Positions 35,101 through 48,599 of a DNA stretch of 64,000 nt are shown here, in pieces. The position numbers and the translations under genes were made by a program. Origin of the DNA: Macrostomum hystrix (Eukaryota; Platyhelminthes; Macrostomidae); contig CATNEN010000005.1 in the NCBI GenBank assembly GCA_950097015.1, positions 6,057,418-6,121,417 of the forward strand, given 5' to 3'. Every line of letters begins with the position of its first letter. The first letter of the stretch is position 1. The notes below the pieces were generated by a model. It had not been told where the DNA came from, made no database searches, and was given only the letters and a program-made list of their open reading frames with translations.

Positions 35101-37000
35101 GGGGATCAGGGAGAGGAACTGAGAGGGCATCAGAGAGAGGAACTGAGAGGGAATTGGGGTCAGGAACTGAGAGGGGATCAGGGAGAGGAACAGAGAGGGG
35201 ATCAGGGAGAGGAACTCAGAGGGGATCAGCGAGATGAACTGAGAGGGGATCATGGAGAGGAACTGAGAGGGGATCAAGGAAAGGAACTGAGAGGGGATCA
35301 GGGAGAGGAACTGAGAGGGGATCAGCGAGAGGAACTGAGAGGCGATTAGGAGGAGGAACAGAGGGGATCAGAGAGAGGAACAGAGAGGGGATTAGGAAGA
35401 GAAACAGAGAGGGGACTAGGAAGAGGAACACAGGGGATTAGGGAGAGGAACAGAGAGCGGATTAGGAAGAGGAACAGAGGGGATCAGGGAGAGGAAAAGC
35501 GAGGGGATTAGGAGAGGAACGGAGTGGGGATTAGGAGAGGAACAGAGAGGGGATTCGGAGAGGAACATAGAGGGGATTAGGAGGGGAACAGAGATGGGGA
35601 TTAGGAGAGGAACAGAGTGGGGATTAGGAGAGGAACAGAGTGGGGTGATTAGAATGAGGAACAGAGAGGGGATTTGGGAGAGGAACTGAGAGGGGATTTG
35701 GGAGAGGAACAGAGGGGATCAGAGAGAGAAACAGAGGGGATCAGAGAGAGGAACAGAGGGAATTAGGGAGAGGAACAGAGAGGGGATTAGGGTGAGGAAC
35801 AGAGAGGGGATTAGGGTGAGGAACTGAGATGGAATTGGGGTCAGGAACTGGGAGGGGATCAGGGATAGGAACAGAGAGGGGATCAGGGTCAGGAACTGAG
35901 AGGGGATCAGGGTCAGGAACTGAGAGGGGATCATGGAGAGGAACAGAGGGGGGATTAGGAAGAGGAACAGAGAGGGGATTAGGGTGAGGAAAAAAGGGGA
36001 TCACGGAGAGGAACTGAGAGGGGATTAGGGTGAGGAACTGAGAGGGGATTAGGGTTAGGAACTGAGAGGGAATCAGGGTGAGGAACAGAGAGGGGATCAG
36101 GGAGAGGAACAGAGTGGGGATCAGGGTCAGGAACTGAGAGGGGATCATGGAGAGGAACTGAGAGGGGATCAGGGAGAGGAACTGAGAGGGGATCAGGGAG
36201 AGGAACTGAGAGGGGATCAGAGGGAGGAACTGAGAGGGGATCAGGGAGAGGAACTGAGAGGGAATCAGAAAGAGGAACTGAGAGGGAATTGGGGTCAGGA
36301 ACTGAGAGGGGATCAGGGAGAGGAACAGAGAGGGGATTAGGAGAGGAAAGGAGTGGGGATTAGGAGAGGAACAGAGGGGATCAGAGAGAGGAACAGAGAG
36401 GGGATTAGGAAGAGAAACAGAGAGGGGATTAGGAAGACGAACACAGGGGATTAAGGAGAGGAACAGAGAGTGGATTAGGAAGAGGAACAGAGGGGATCAG
36501 GGAGAGGAACAGAGAGGGGATTAGGAGAGGAACAAAGAGGGGATTAGGAGAGGAACATAGAGGGGATTAGGAGAGAAACAGAGAGGGGATTGGGAGAGGA
36601 ACAGAGAGGGGATTAGGAGAGGAACAGAGGGGGATTAGGAGAGGAACAGAGGGGATTAGGAGAGGAACAGAGAGGGGATTAGGAGAGGAACAGAGAGGGG
36701 ATTAGGAGAGCAACAGAGAGGGGATTAGGAGAGGAACAGAGTGGGGTGATTAGGATGAGGAACAGAGAGTGGATTAGAGTGAGGAACAGAGGGGATCAGG
36801 ATGAGGAAAAGAGGGGATCAGAGAGAGGAACTGAGAGGGGATTAGGGTCAGGAACTGAGAGGGGATCAGGGAGAGGAACTGAGAGGGGATCAGGGGGAGG
36901 AACTGAGAGGGGATCAGGGAGAGAAACTAAAAGGGGATCAGGCAGAGGAACTGAGAGGGGATCAGGGGGAGGAACTGGGAGTGGATCAGGGAGAGAAACT
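26100..37000. repeat. Higher-order repeat, about 3.4 kb, at least three copies
   Basis: The marker GAAAGGAGTGGGGATTAGG occurs at about 26142, 29500, 32929 and 36347 (spacings 3358, 3429, 3418). CGAACACAGG markers at 27811 and 31240 also differ by 3429. Between 28.5 and 34.5 kb the two copies look almost base-for-base identical. Each 3.4-kb unit itself contains shorter blocks of about 1.4 and 2.0 kb that share sequence. Confidence 0.88.
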
Positions 37001-37227
37001 GAGAGGGGATCAGGCAGAGGAACTGAGAGGGGATCAGGGAGAGGAACTGAGAGGGGATCAGGGAGAGAAACAGAGAGGGGAGTAGGAGAGGAACAGAGTG
37101 GGGATTAGGAGAGGAACAGAGAGGGGATTAGGAGAGGAACATAGAGGGGATTAGGAGGGGAACAGAGAGGGGATTAGGAGAGGAACAGAGTGGGGATTAG
37201 GAGAGGAACAGAGGGGATCAGGGAGAG

Positions 37228-38227
37228 GAACTGAGAGGGGATTAGGGTGAGGAACTGAGAGGGGATTAGGGTGAGGAACAGAGAGGGGATTAGGGAGAGG
37301 AACTGAGAGGGGATTAGGGAGAGGAAGAGAGGGGATCAGAGAGAGATACAGAGGGGATTAGGGAGAGGAACTGAGAGGGGATTAGGGAGAGGAACTGAGA
37401 GGGGATTAGGGTGAGGAACAGAGAGGGAATCGGAGAGAGGAACTGAGATGGAATTGGGGTCAGGAACTGAGAGGGGATCAGGGAGAGGAACAGAGAGGGG
37501 ATCAGTAAGAGGAACAGAGTGGGGATCAGGGTCAGGAACTGAGAGGGGATCAGGGAGAGGAACCGAGAGGGGATCAGGGGGAGGAACTGAGAGTGGATCA
37601 GGGAGAGAAACTGAGAGGGGATCAGGCAGAGGAACTGAGAGGGGATCAGGGAGAGGAACTGAGAGGGAATTGGGGTCAGGAACTGAGAGGGGATCAGGGA
37701 GAGGAATAGAGAGGGGATCAGGGAGAGGAACTGAGAGGGGATTAGGGTGAGGAACTGAGAGGGGATTAGGGTGAGGAACAGAGAGGGGATTAAGGAGAGG
37801 AACTGAGAGGGGATTAGGGAGAGGAAGAGAGGGGATCAGAGAGAGATACAGAGGGGATTAGGGAGAGGAACTGAGAGGGGATTAGGGAGAGGAACTGAGA
37901 GGGGATTAGGGTGAGGAACAGAGAGGGAATCGGAGAGAGGAACTGAGATGGAATTGGGGTCAGGAACTGAGAGGGGATCAGGGAGAGGAACAGAGAGGGG
38001 ATCAGTAAGAGGAACAGAGTGGGGATCAGGGTCAGGAACTGAGAGGGGATCAGGGAGAGGAACCGAGAGGGGATCAGGGGGAGGAACTGAGAGTGGATCA
38101 GGGAGAGAAACTGAGAGGGGATCAGGCAGAGGAACTGAGAGGGGATCAGGGAGAGGAACTGAGAGGGAATTGGGGTCAGGAACTGAGAGGGGATCAGGGA
38201 GAGGAATAGAGAGGGGATCAGGGAGAG
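37228..38227. repeat. 500-bp tandem duplication in the megasatellite
   Basis: 37228-37727 and 37728-38227 share the same variant order including GGGAGAGGAAGAGAGG, GAGATACAG, CAGTAAGAGG and AGGAATAGAG. The offset is exactly 500 bp, which is not a multiple of 24, so at least one unit is of altered length. One difference seen is GGGATTAGGG versus GGGATTAAGG. Confidence 0.85.
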
Positions 38228-40619
38228 GAACAGAGTGGGGATCAGGGTCAGGAACTGAGAGGGGATCATGGAGAGGAGCTGAGAGGGGATCAGGGGGAGG
38301 AACTGGGAGTGGATCAGGGAGAGAAACTGAGAGGGGATCAGGCAGAGGAACTGAGAGGGGATCAGGGAGAGGAACTGAGAGGGGATCAGGGAGAGAAACA
38401 GAGAGGGGAGTAGGAGAGGAACAGAGTGGGGATTAGGAGAGGAACAGAGAGGGGATTAGGAGAGGAACATAGAGGGGATTAGGAGGGGAACAGAGAGGGG
38501 ATTAGGAGAGGAACAGAGTGGGGATTAGGAGAGGAACAGAGTGGGGTGATTAGAAAGAGGAACAGAGAGGGGATTAGGGAGAGGAACTGAGAGGGGATTA
38601 GGGAGAGGAACAGAGAGGGGATTAGGGTCAGGAACTGAGAGGGGATCAGGGAGAGGAACTGAGAGGGGATCAGGGGGAGGAACTGAGAGGGGATCAGGGA
38701 GAGAAACTGAGAGGGGATCAGGCAGAGGAACTGAGAGGGGATCAGGGAGAGGAACTGAGAGGGGATCAGGGTGAGGAACTGAGAGGGGATCAGGGAGAGG
38801 AACTGAGAGGGGATTAGGAGAGGAACTGAGAGGGAATTAGGGTCAGGAACTGAGAGGGGATCAGGGAGAGGAACAGAGAGGGGATCAGGGAGAGGAACAG
38901 AGTGGGGATCAGGGTCAGGAACTGAGAGGGGATCATGGAGAGGAACTGAGAGGGGATCAGGGAGAGGAACTGAGAGGGGATCAGGGAGAGGAACTGAGAG
39001 GGGATCAGGGAGAGGAACTGAGATTGGATCAGGGAGAGGAACTGAGAGGGGATCAGGGAGAGGAACTGAGAGGGGATTAGGAGAGGAACTGAGAGGGAAT
39101 TGGGGTCAGGAACTGAGAGGGGATCAGGGAGAGGAACAGAGAGGGGATTAGGAGAGGAACATAGAGGGGATTAGGAGAGGAACAGAGAGGGGATTAGGAG
39201 AGGAACAGAGTGGGGATTAGGAGAGGAACAGAGTGGGGTGATTAGAATGAGGAACAGAGAGGGGATTAGGGAGAGGAACTGAGAGGGGATTAGGGAGAGG
39301 AACAGAGGGGATCAGAGAGAGGAACAGAGGGGATAAGGGAGAGGAACAGAGGGGGGATTAGGAAGAGGAACAGAGTGGGGATTAGGGTGAGGAACAGAGG
39401 GGATCAGGGAGAGGAACTGAGAGAAGATTAGGGTGAGGAACTGAGAGGGGATTAGGGTGAGGAACAGAGAGGGAATCGGAGAGAGGAACTGAGATGGAAT
39501 TGGGGTCAGGAACTGAGAGGGGATCAGGGAGAGGAACACAGAGGGGATCAGTGAGAGGAACAGAGTGGGGATCAGGGTCAGGAACTGAGAGGGGATCAGG
39601 GAGAGGAACTGAGAGGGGATCAGGGGGAGGAACTGAGAGGGGATCAGGGAGAGAAACTGAGAGGGGATCAGGCAGAGGAACTGAGAGGGGATCAGGGAGA
39701 GGAACTGAGAGGGAATTGGGGTCAGGAACTGAGAGGGGATCAGGGAGAGGAACAGAGAGGGGATCAGGGAGAGGAACAGAGTGGGGATCAGGGTCAGGAA
39801 CTGAGAGGGGATCATGGAGAGGAACTGAGAGGGGATCAGGGGGAGGAACTGGGAGTGGATCAGGGAGAGAAACTGAGAGGGGATCAGGGAGAGGAACTGA
39901 GAGGGGATCAGGGAGAGGAACTGAGAGGGGATCAGGGAGAGAAACAGAGAGGGGAGTAGGAGAGGAACAGTGTGGGGATTAGGAGAGGAACAGAGAGGGG
40001 ATTAGGAGAGGAACATAGAGGGGATTAGGAGGGGAACAGAGAGGGGATTAGGAGAGGAACAGAGTGGGAATTAGGAGAGGAACAGAGTGGGGTGATTAGA
40101 AAGAGGAACAGAGAGGGGATTAGGGAGAGGAACTGAGAGGGGATTAGGGAGAGGAACTGAGAGGGGATTAGGGTCAGGAACTGAGAGGGGATCAGGGAGA
40201 GGAACTGAGAGGGGATCAGGGGGAGGAACTGAGAGGGGATCAGGGAGAGAAACTGAGAGGGGATCAGGCAGAGGAACTGAGAGGGGATCAGGGAGAGGAA
40301 CTGAGAGGGGATCAGGGTAAGGAACTGAGAGGGGATCAGGGAGAGGAACTGAGAGGGGATTAGGAGAGGAACTGAGAGGGAATTAGGGTCAGGAACTGAG
40401 AGGGGATCAGGGAGAGGAACCGAGAGGGGATCAGGGAGAGGAACAGAGTGGGGATCAGTGTCAGGAACTGAGAGGGGATCATGGAGAGGAACGGAGAGGG
40501 GATCAGGGAGAGGAACTGAGAGGGGATCAGGGAGAGGAACTGAGAGGGGATCAGGGAGAGTAACTGAGAGGGGATCAGGGAGAGGAACTGAGAGGGGATC
40601 AGGGAGAGGAACTGAGAGG

Positions 40620-43600
40620 GGATTAGGAGAGGAACTGAGAGGGAATTGGGGTCAGGAACTGAGAGGGGATCAGGGAGAGGAACAGAGAGGGGATCAGGGA
40701 GAGGAACAGAGTGGGGATCAGGGTCAGGAACTGAGAGGGAATCATGGAGAGGAACTGAGAGGGGATCAGGGAGAGGTACTGAGAGTGGATCAGGGAGAGG
40801 AACTGAGAGGGGATCAGGGAGAGGAACTGAGAGGGAATCAGAGAGAGGAACTGAGAGGGAATTGGGGTCAGAAACTGAGAGGGGATCAGGGAGAGGAACT
40901 GAGAGGCGATTAGGGAGAGGAACTGAGAGGGGATCAGGGAGAGGAACTGAGAGGGGATCAGGGAGAGGAACTGAGAGGGGATCAGGGAGAGGAACTGAGA
41001 GTGGATCAGGGAGAGGAACTGAGAGGGGATCTGGGAGAGGAACTGAGAGGGGATCAGGGGGAGGAACTATGAAAGGATCAGGGAGAGGAACTGAGAGGGG
41101 ATCAGGGAGAGGAACTGAGAGTGGATCAGGGAGAGGAACTGAGAGGGGATCAGGGAGAGGAACTGAGAGGGGATCAGGGAGAGGAACTGAGAGGGGATCA
41201 CGTAGAGGAACTGAGAGGCGATTAGGAAGAGGAACAGAGGGGATCAGGGAGAGGAACAAAGAGGGGATCAGGGAGAGGAACTGAGAGGGGATCAGGGAGA
41301 GGAACTGAGAGGGGATCATGGAGAGGAACTGAGAGGGGATTAGGGTCAGGAACTGAGAGGGGATCAGGGAGAGGAACTGAGAGGGGATCAGGGGGAGGAA
41401 CTGAGAGGGGATCAGGGAGAGAAACTGAGAGGGGATCAGGCAGAGGAACTGAGAGGGGATCAGGGAGAGGAACTGAGAGGGGATCAGGGAGAGGAACTGA
41501 GAGGGGATCAGGGAGAGAAACAGAGAGGGGAGTAGGAGAGGAACAGTGTGGGGATTAGGAGAGGAACAGAGAGGGGATTAGGAGAGGAACATAGAGGGGA
41601 TTAGGAGGGGAACAGAGAGGGGATTAGGAGAGGAACAGAGTGGGAATTAGGAGAGGAACAGAGTGGGGTGATTAGAAAGAGGAACAGAGAGGGGATTAGG
41701 GAGAGGAACTGAGAGGGGATTAGGGAGAGGAACTGAGAGGGGATTAGGGTCAGGAACTGAGAGGGAATCAGGGAGAGGAACTGAGAGGGGATCAGGGGGA
41801 GGAACTGAGAGGGGATCAGGGAGAGAAACTGAGAGGGGATCAGGCAGAGGAACTGAGAGGGGATCAGGGAGAGGAACTGAGAGGGGATCAGGGTAAGGAA
41901 CTGAGAGGGGATCAGGGAGAGGAACTGAGAGGGGATTAGGAGAGGAACTGAGAGGGAATTAGGGTCAGGAACTGAGAGGGGATCAGGGAGAGGAACAGAG
42001 AGGGGATCAGGGAGAGGAACAGAGTGGGGATCAGGGTCAGGAACTGAGAGGGGATCATGGAGAGGAACTGAGAGGGGATCAGGGAGAGGAACTGAGAGGG
42101 GATCGGGGAGAGGAACTGAGAGGGGATCAGGGAGAGGAACTGAGAGGGGATCAGGGAGAGGAACTGAGAGGGGATCAGGGAGAGGAACTGAGAGGGGATT
42201 AGGAGAGGAACTGAGAGGGAATTGGGGTCAGGAACTGAGAGGGGATCAGGGAGAGGAACAGAGAGGGGATCAGGGAGAGGAACAGAGTGGGGATCAGGGT
42301 CAGGAACTGAGAGGGAATCATGGAGAGGAACTGAGAGGGGATCAGGGAGAGGTACTGAGAGTGGATCAGGGAGAGGAACTGAGAGGGGATCAGGGAGAGG
42401 AACTGAGAGGGAATCAGAGAGAGGAACTGAGAGGGAATTGGGGTCAGAAACTGAGAGGGGAACAGGGAGAGGAACTGAGAGGGGATTAGGGAGAGGAACT
42501 GAGAGGGGATCAGGGAGAGGAACTGAGAGTGGATCAGGGAGAGGAACTGAGAGGGGATCTGGGAGAGGAACTGAGAGGGGATCAGGGGGAGGAACTATGA
42601 AAGGATCAGGGAGAGGAACTGAGAGGGGATCAGGGAGAGGAACTGAGAGTGGATCAGGGAGAGGAACTGAGAGGGGATCAGGGAGAGGAACTGAGAGGGG
42701 ATCAGGGAGAGGAACTGAGAGGGGATCACGGAGAGGAACTGAGAGGGGATTAGGAAGAGGAACAGAGGGGATCAGGGAGAGGAACAAAGAGGGGATCAGG
42801 GAGAGGAACTGAGAGGGGATCAGGGAGAGGAACTGAGAGGGGATCATGGAGAGGAACTGAGAGGGGATTAGGGTCAGGAACTGAGAGGGGATCAGGGAGA
42901 GGAACTGAGAGGGGATCAGGGGGAGGAACTGAGAGGGGATCAGGGAGAGAAACTGAGAGGGGATCAGGCAGAGGAACTGAGAGGGGATCAGGGAGAGGAA
43001 CTGAGAGGGGATCAGGGTGAGGAACTGAGAGGGGATCAGGGAGAGGAACTGAGAGGGGATTAGGAGAGGAACTGAGAGGGAATTAGGGTCAGGAACTGAG
43101 AGGGGATCAGGGAGAGGAACAGAGAGGGGATCAGGGAGAGGAACAGAGTGGGGATCAGGGTCAGGAACTGAGAGGGGATCAGGGAGAGGAACTGAGAGGG
43201 GATCAGGGAGAGGAACTGAGAGGGGATCAGGGAGAGAAACTGAGAGGGGATCAGGGAGAGGAACTGAGAGGGGATCAGGGAGAGGAACTGAGAGGGGATT
43301 AGGAAGAGGAACAGAGGGGATCAGGGAGAGGAACAAAGAGGGGCTCAGGGAGAGGAACTGAGAGGGGATCAGGGAGAGGAACTGAGAGGGGATCATGGAG
43401 AGGAACTGAGAGGGGATCAGGGAGAGGAACTGAGAGGCGATAAGGAAGAGGAACAGAGGGGATCAGAGAGAGGAACAGAGAGGGGATTAGGAAGAGAAAC
43501 AGAGAGGGTATTAGGAAGAGGAACACAGGGGATTAGGGAGAGGAACAGAGAGTGGATTAGGAGAGGAACAGAGTGGGGATTAGGAGAGGAACAGAGAGGG

Positions 43601-45790
43601 ATTAGGAGAGGAACATAGAGGGGATTAGGAGGGGAACAGAGTGGGGTGATTAGAATGAGGAACAGAGAGGGGATTAGGGAGAGGAACTGAGAGGGGATTA
43701 GGGAGAGGAACAGAGGGGATCCGAGAGAGATACAGAGGGGATTAGGGAGAGGAACTGAGAGGGGATTAGGGAGAGGAACTGAGAGGGGATTAGGGTCAGG
43801 AACTGAGAGGGAATCAGGGAGAGGAACGGAGAGGGGATCAGGGGGAGGAACTGAGAGGGGATCAGGGAGAGAAACTGAGAGGGGATCAGGCAGAGGAACT
43901 GAGAGGGGATCAGGGAGAGGAACTGAGAGGGGATCAGGGTAAGGAACTGAGAGGGGATCAGGGAGAGGAACTGAGAGGGGATTAGGAGAGGAACTGAGAG
44001 GGAATTAGGGTCAGGAACTGAGAGGGGATCAGGGAGAGGAACAGAGAGGGGATCAGGGAGAGGAACAGAGTGGGGATCAGGGTCAGGAACTGAGAGGGGA
44101 TCATGGAGAGGAACTGAGAGGGGATCAGGGAGAGGAACTGAGAGGGGATCAGGGAGAGGAACTGAGAGGGGATCAGGGAGAGGAACTGAGAGGGGATCAG
44201 GGAGAGGAACTGAGAGGGGATCAGGGAGAGGAACTGAGAGGGGATTAGGAGAGGAACTGAGAGGGAATTGGGGTCAGGAACTGAGAGGGGATCAGGGAGA
44301 GGAACAGAGAGGGGATCAGGGAGAGGAACAGAGTGGGGATCAGGGTCAGGAACTGAGAGGGAATCATGGAGAGGAACTGAGAGGGGATCAGGGAGAGGTA
44401 CTGAGAGTGGATCAGGGAGAGGAACTGAGAGGGGATCAGGGAGAGGAACTGAGAGGGAATCAGAGAGAGGAACTGAGAGGGAATTGGGGTCAGAAACTGA
44501 GAGGGGATCAGGGAGAGGAACTGAGAGGGGATTAGGGAGAGGAACTGAGAGGGGATCAGGGAGAGGAACTGAGAGTGGATCAGGGAGAGGAACTGAGAGG
44601 GGATCTGGGAGAGGAACTGAGAGGGGATCAGGGGGAGGAACTATGAAAGGATCAGGGAGAGGAACTGAGAGGGGATCAGGGAGAGGAACTGAGAGTGGAT
44701 CAGGGAGAGGAACTGAGAGGGGATCAGGGAGAGGAACTGAGAGGGGATCAGGGAGAGGAACTGAGAGGGGATCACGGAGAGGAACTGAGAGGGGATTAGG
44801 AAGAGGAACAGAGGGGATCAGGGAGAGGAACAAAGAGGGGATCAGGGAGAGGAACTGAGAGGGGATCAGGGAGAGGAACTGAGAGGGGATCATGGAGAGG
44901 AACTGAGAGGGGATTAGGGTCAGGAACTGAGAGGGGATCAGGGAGAGGAACTGAGAGGGGATCAGGGGGAGGAACTGAGAGGGGATCAGGGAGAGAAACT
45001 GAGAGGGGATCAGGCAGAGGAACTGAGAGGGGATCAGGGAGAGGAACTGAGAGGGGATCAGGGTGAGGAACTGAGAGGGGATCAGGGAGAGGAACTGAGA
45101 GGGGATTAGGAGAGGAACTGAGAGGGAATTAGGGTCAGGAACTGAGAGGGGATCAGGGAGAGGAACAGAGAGGGGATCAGGGAGAGGAACAGAGTGGGGA
45201 TCAGGGTCAGGAACTGAGAGGGAATCATGGAGAGGAACTGAGAGGGGATCAGGGAGAGGAACTGAGAGGGGATCAGGGAGAGGAACTGAGAGGGGATCAG
45301 GGAGAGGAACTGAGAGTGGATCAGGGAGAGGAACTGAGAGGGGATCTGGGAGAGGAACTGAGAGGGGATCAGGGGGAGGAACTATGAGGGGATCAGGGAG
45401 AGGAACTGAGAGGGGATCAGGGAGAGGAACTGAGAGGGGATCAGGGAGAGGAACTGAGAGGGGATCAGGGAGAGAAACTGAGAGGGGATCAGGGAGAGGA
45501 ACTGAGAGGGGATCAGGGAGAGGAACTGAGAGGGGATTAGGAAGAGGAACAGAGGGGATCAGGGAGAGGAACAAAGAGGGGCTCAGGGAGAGGAACTGAG
45601 AGGGGATCAGGGAGAGGAACTGAGAGGGGATCATGGAGAGGAACTGAGAGGGGATCAGGGAGAGGAACTGAGAGGCGATAAGGAAGAGGAACAGAGGGGA
45701 TCAGAGAGAGGAACAGAGAGGGGATTAGGAAGAGAAACAGAGAGGGTATTAGGAAGAGGAACACAGGGGATTAGGGAGAGGAACAGAGAG
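40620..45790. repeat. Higher-order repeat, about 1.6-2.2 kb, three copies
   Basis: Landmarks GGTACTGAGAGTGGATC and GAACTATGAAAGGATC recur with offsets of about 1576 bp (40.6 to 42.2 kb) and 2046 bp (42.2 to 44.3 kb). GGAACAAAGAGGGGCTCAGG recurs about 2238 bp apart (43.3 and 45.5 kb). Copies differ mainly by gain or loss of whole 24-bp units, as expected from unequal exchange. Confidence 0.82.
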
Positions 45791-48599
45791 TGGATTAGGA
45801 GAGGAACAGAGTGGGGATTAGGAGAGGAACAGAGAGGGATTAGGAGAGGAACATAGAGGGGATTAGGAGGGGAACAGAGTGGGGTGATTAGAATGAGGAA
45901 CAGAGAGGGCATTAGGGAGAGGAACTGAGAGGGGATTCGGGAGAGGAACAGAGGGGATCCGAGAGAGATACAGAGGGGATTAGGGAGAGGAACAGAGGGG
46001 GGATTAGGAAGAGGAACAGAGAGGGGATTAGGGTGAGGAACTGAGGGGATCAGGGAGAGGAACTGAGAGGGGATTAGGGTGAGGAACTGAGAGCGGATTA
46101 GCTTGAGGAACAGAGAGGGAATCGGAGAGAGGAACTGAAATGGAATTGGGGTCAGGAACTGAGAGGGGATCAGGGTGAGAAACAGAGAGGGGAACAGGGT
46201 CAGGAACTGAGAGGGGATCAGGGAGAGGAACTGAGAGGGGATCAGGGAGAGGAACTGAGAGGGGATCAGGGAGAGGAACTGAGAGGGGATTAGGAAGAGG
46301 AACAGAGGGGATCAGGGAGAGGAACAAAGAGGGGATCAGGGAGAGGAACTGAGAGGGGATCAGGGAGAGGAACTGAGAGGGGATCATGGAGAGGAACTGA
46401 GAGGGGATCAGGGAGAGGAACTGAGAGGCGATTAGGAAGAGGAACAGAGGGGATCAGAGAGAGGAACAGAGAGGGGATTAGGAAGAGAAGCAGAGAGGGG
46501 ATTAGGAAGAGGAACACAGGGGATTAGGGAGAGGAACAGAGAGTGGATTAGGAATAGGAACAGAGGGGATCAGGGAGAGGAACAGAGAGGGGATTAGGAG
46601 AGGAACAGAGTGGGGATTAGGAGAGGAACAGAGAGGGATTAGGAGAGGAACATAGAGGGGATTAGGAGGGGAACAGAGAGGGGATTAGGGAGAGGAACTG
46701 AGAGGGGATTAGGGATAGGAACAGAGGGGATCAGAGAGAGATACAGAGGGGATTAGGGAGAGGAACTGAGAGGGGATTAGGGTGAGGAACAGAGAGGGAA
46801 TCGGAGAGAGGAACTGAGATGGAATTGGGGTCAGGAACAGAGAGGGGATCAGTGAGAGGAACAGAGTGGGGATCAGGGTCAGGAACTGAGAGGGGATCAG
46901 GGAGAGGAACTGAGAGGGGATCAGGGGGAGGAACTGAGAGGGGATCAGGGAGAGAAACTGAGAGGGGATCAGGGAGAGGAACTGAGAGGGAATTGGGGGT
47001 CAGGAACTGAGAGGGGATCAGGGAGAGGAACTGAGAGGGGATCAGGGAGAGGAACTGAGAGGTGATCAGGGAGAGGAACAGAGAGGGGATCAGGGAGAGG
47101 AACAGAGTGGGGATCAGGGTCAGGAACTGAGAGGGGATCATGGAGAGGAACTGAGAGGGGATCAGGGGGAGGAACTGGGAGTGGATTAGGGAGAGAAACT
47201 GAGAGGGGATCAGGCAGAGGAACTGAGAGTGGATCAGGGAGAGGAACTGAGAGGGGATCAGGGAGAGAAACAGAGAGGGGAGTAGGAGAGGAACAGAGTG
47301 GGGATTAGGAGAGGAAAAGAGAGGGGATTAGGAGAGGAACATAGAGGGGATTAGGAGGGGAACAGAGAGGGGATTAGGAGAGGAACAGAGTGGGGATTAG
47401 GAGAGGAACAGAGTGGGGTGATTAGAATGAGGAACAGAGAGGGGATTAGGGAGAGGAAACTGAGAGGGGATTAGGGTGAGGAACAGAGAGGGGATTAGGG
47501 TCAGGAACTGAGAGGGGATCAGGGAGAGGAACTGAGAGGGGATCAGGGAGAGAAACTGAGAGGGGATCAGGCAGAGGAACTGAGAGGGGATCAGGGAGAG
47601 GAACTGAGAGGGGATCAGGGTGAGGAACTGAGAGGGGATCAGGGAGAGGAACTGAGAGGGGATTAGGAGAGGAACTGAGAGGGAATTAGGGTCAGGAACT
47701 GAGAGGGGATCAGGGAGAGGAACAGAGAGGGGATCAGGGAGAGGAACAGAGTGGGGATCAGGGTCAGGAACTGAGAGGGGATCATGGAGAGGAACTGAGA
47801 GGGGATCAGGGAGAGGAACTGAGAGGGGATCAGGGAGAGGAACTGAGAGGGGATCAGGGAGAGGAACTGAGAGGGGATCAGGGAGAGGAACTGAGTGGGG
47901 ATCAGGGTCAGGAACTGAGAGGGAATCATGGAGAGGAACTGAGAGGGGATCAGGGAGAGGTACTGAGAGGGGATCAGGGAGAGGAACTGAGAGTGGATCA
48001 GGGAGAGAAACTGAGAGGGGATCTGGGAGAGGAACTGAGAGGGGATCAGGGGGAGGAACTATGAGGGGATCAGGGAGAGGAACTGAGAGGGGATCAGGGA
48101 GAGGAAACTGAGAGGGGATCAGGGAGAGGAACTGAGAGGGGATCAGGGAGAGAAACTGAGAGGGGATCAGGGAGAGGAACTGAGAGGGGATCAGGGAGAG
48201 GAACTGAGAGGGGATTAGGAAGAGGAACAGAGGGGATCAGGGAGAGGAACAAAGAGGGGATCAGGGAGAGGAACTGAGAGGGGATCAGGGAGAGGAACTG
48301 AGAGGGGATCATGGAGAGGAACTGAGAGGGGATCAGGGAGAGGAACTAAGAGGCGATAAGGAAGAGGAACAGAGGGGATCAGAGAGAGGAACAGAGAGGG
48401 GATTAGGAAGAGAAACAGAGAGGGGATTAGGAAGAGGAACACAGGGGATTAGGGAGAGGAACAGAAAGTGGATTAGGAGAGGAACAGAGTGGGATTAGGA
48501 GAGGAACAGAGAGGGATTAGGAGAGGAACATAGAGGGGATTAGGAGGGGAACAGAGTGGGGTGATTAGAATGAGGAACAGAGAGGGGATTAGGGAGAGG

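Noticed and set aside
36746-45634. Long Gly-Thr-Glu-Arg or Pro-Ser-Leu-Phe proteins on both strands
   Set aside because: Products of the 24-bp unit; they occur on both strands at the same place and shift frame with every indel.
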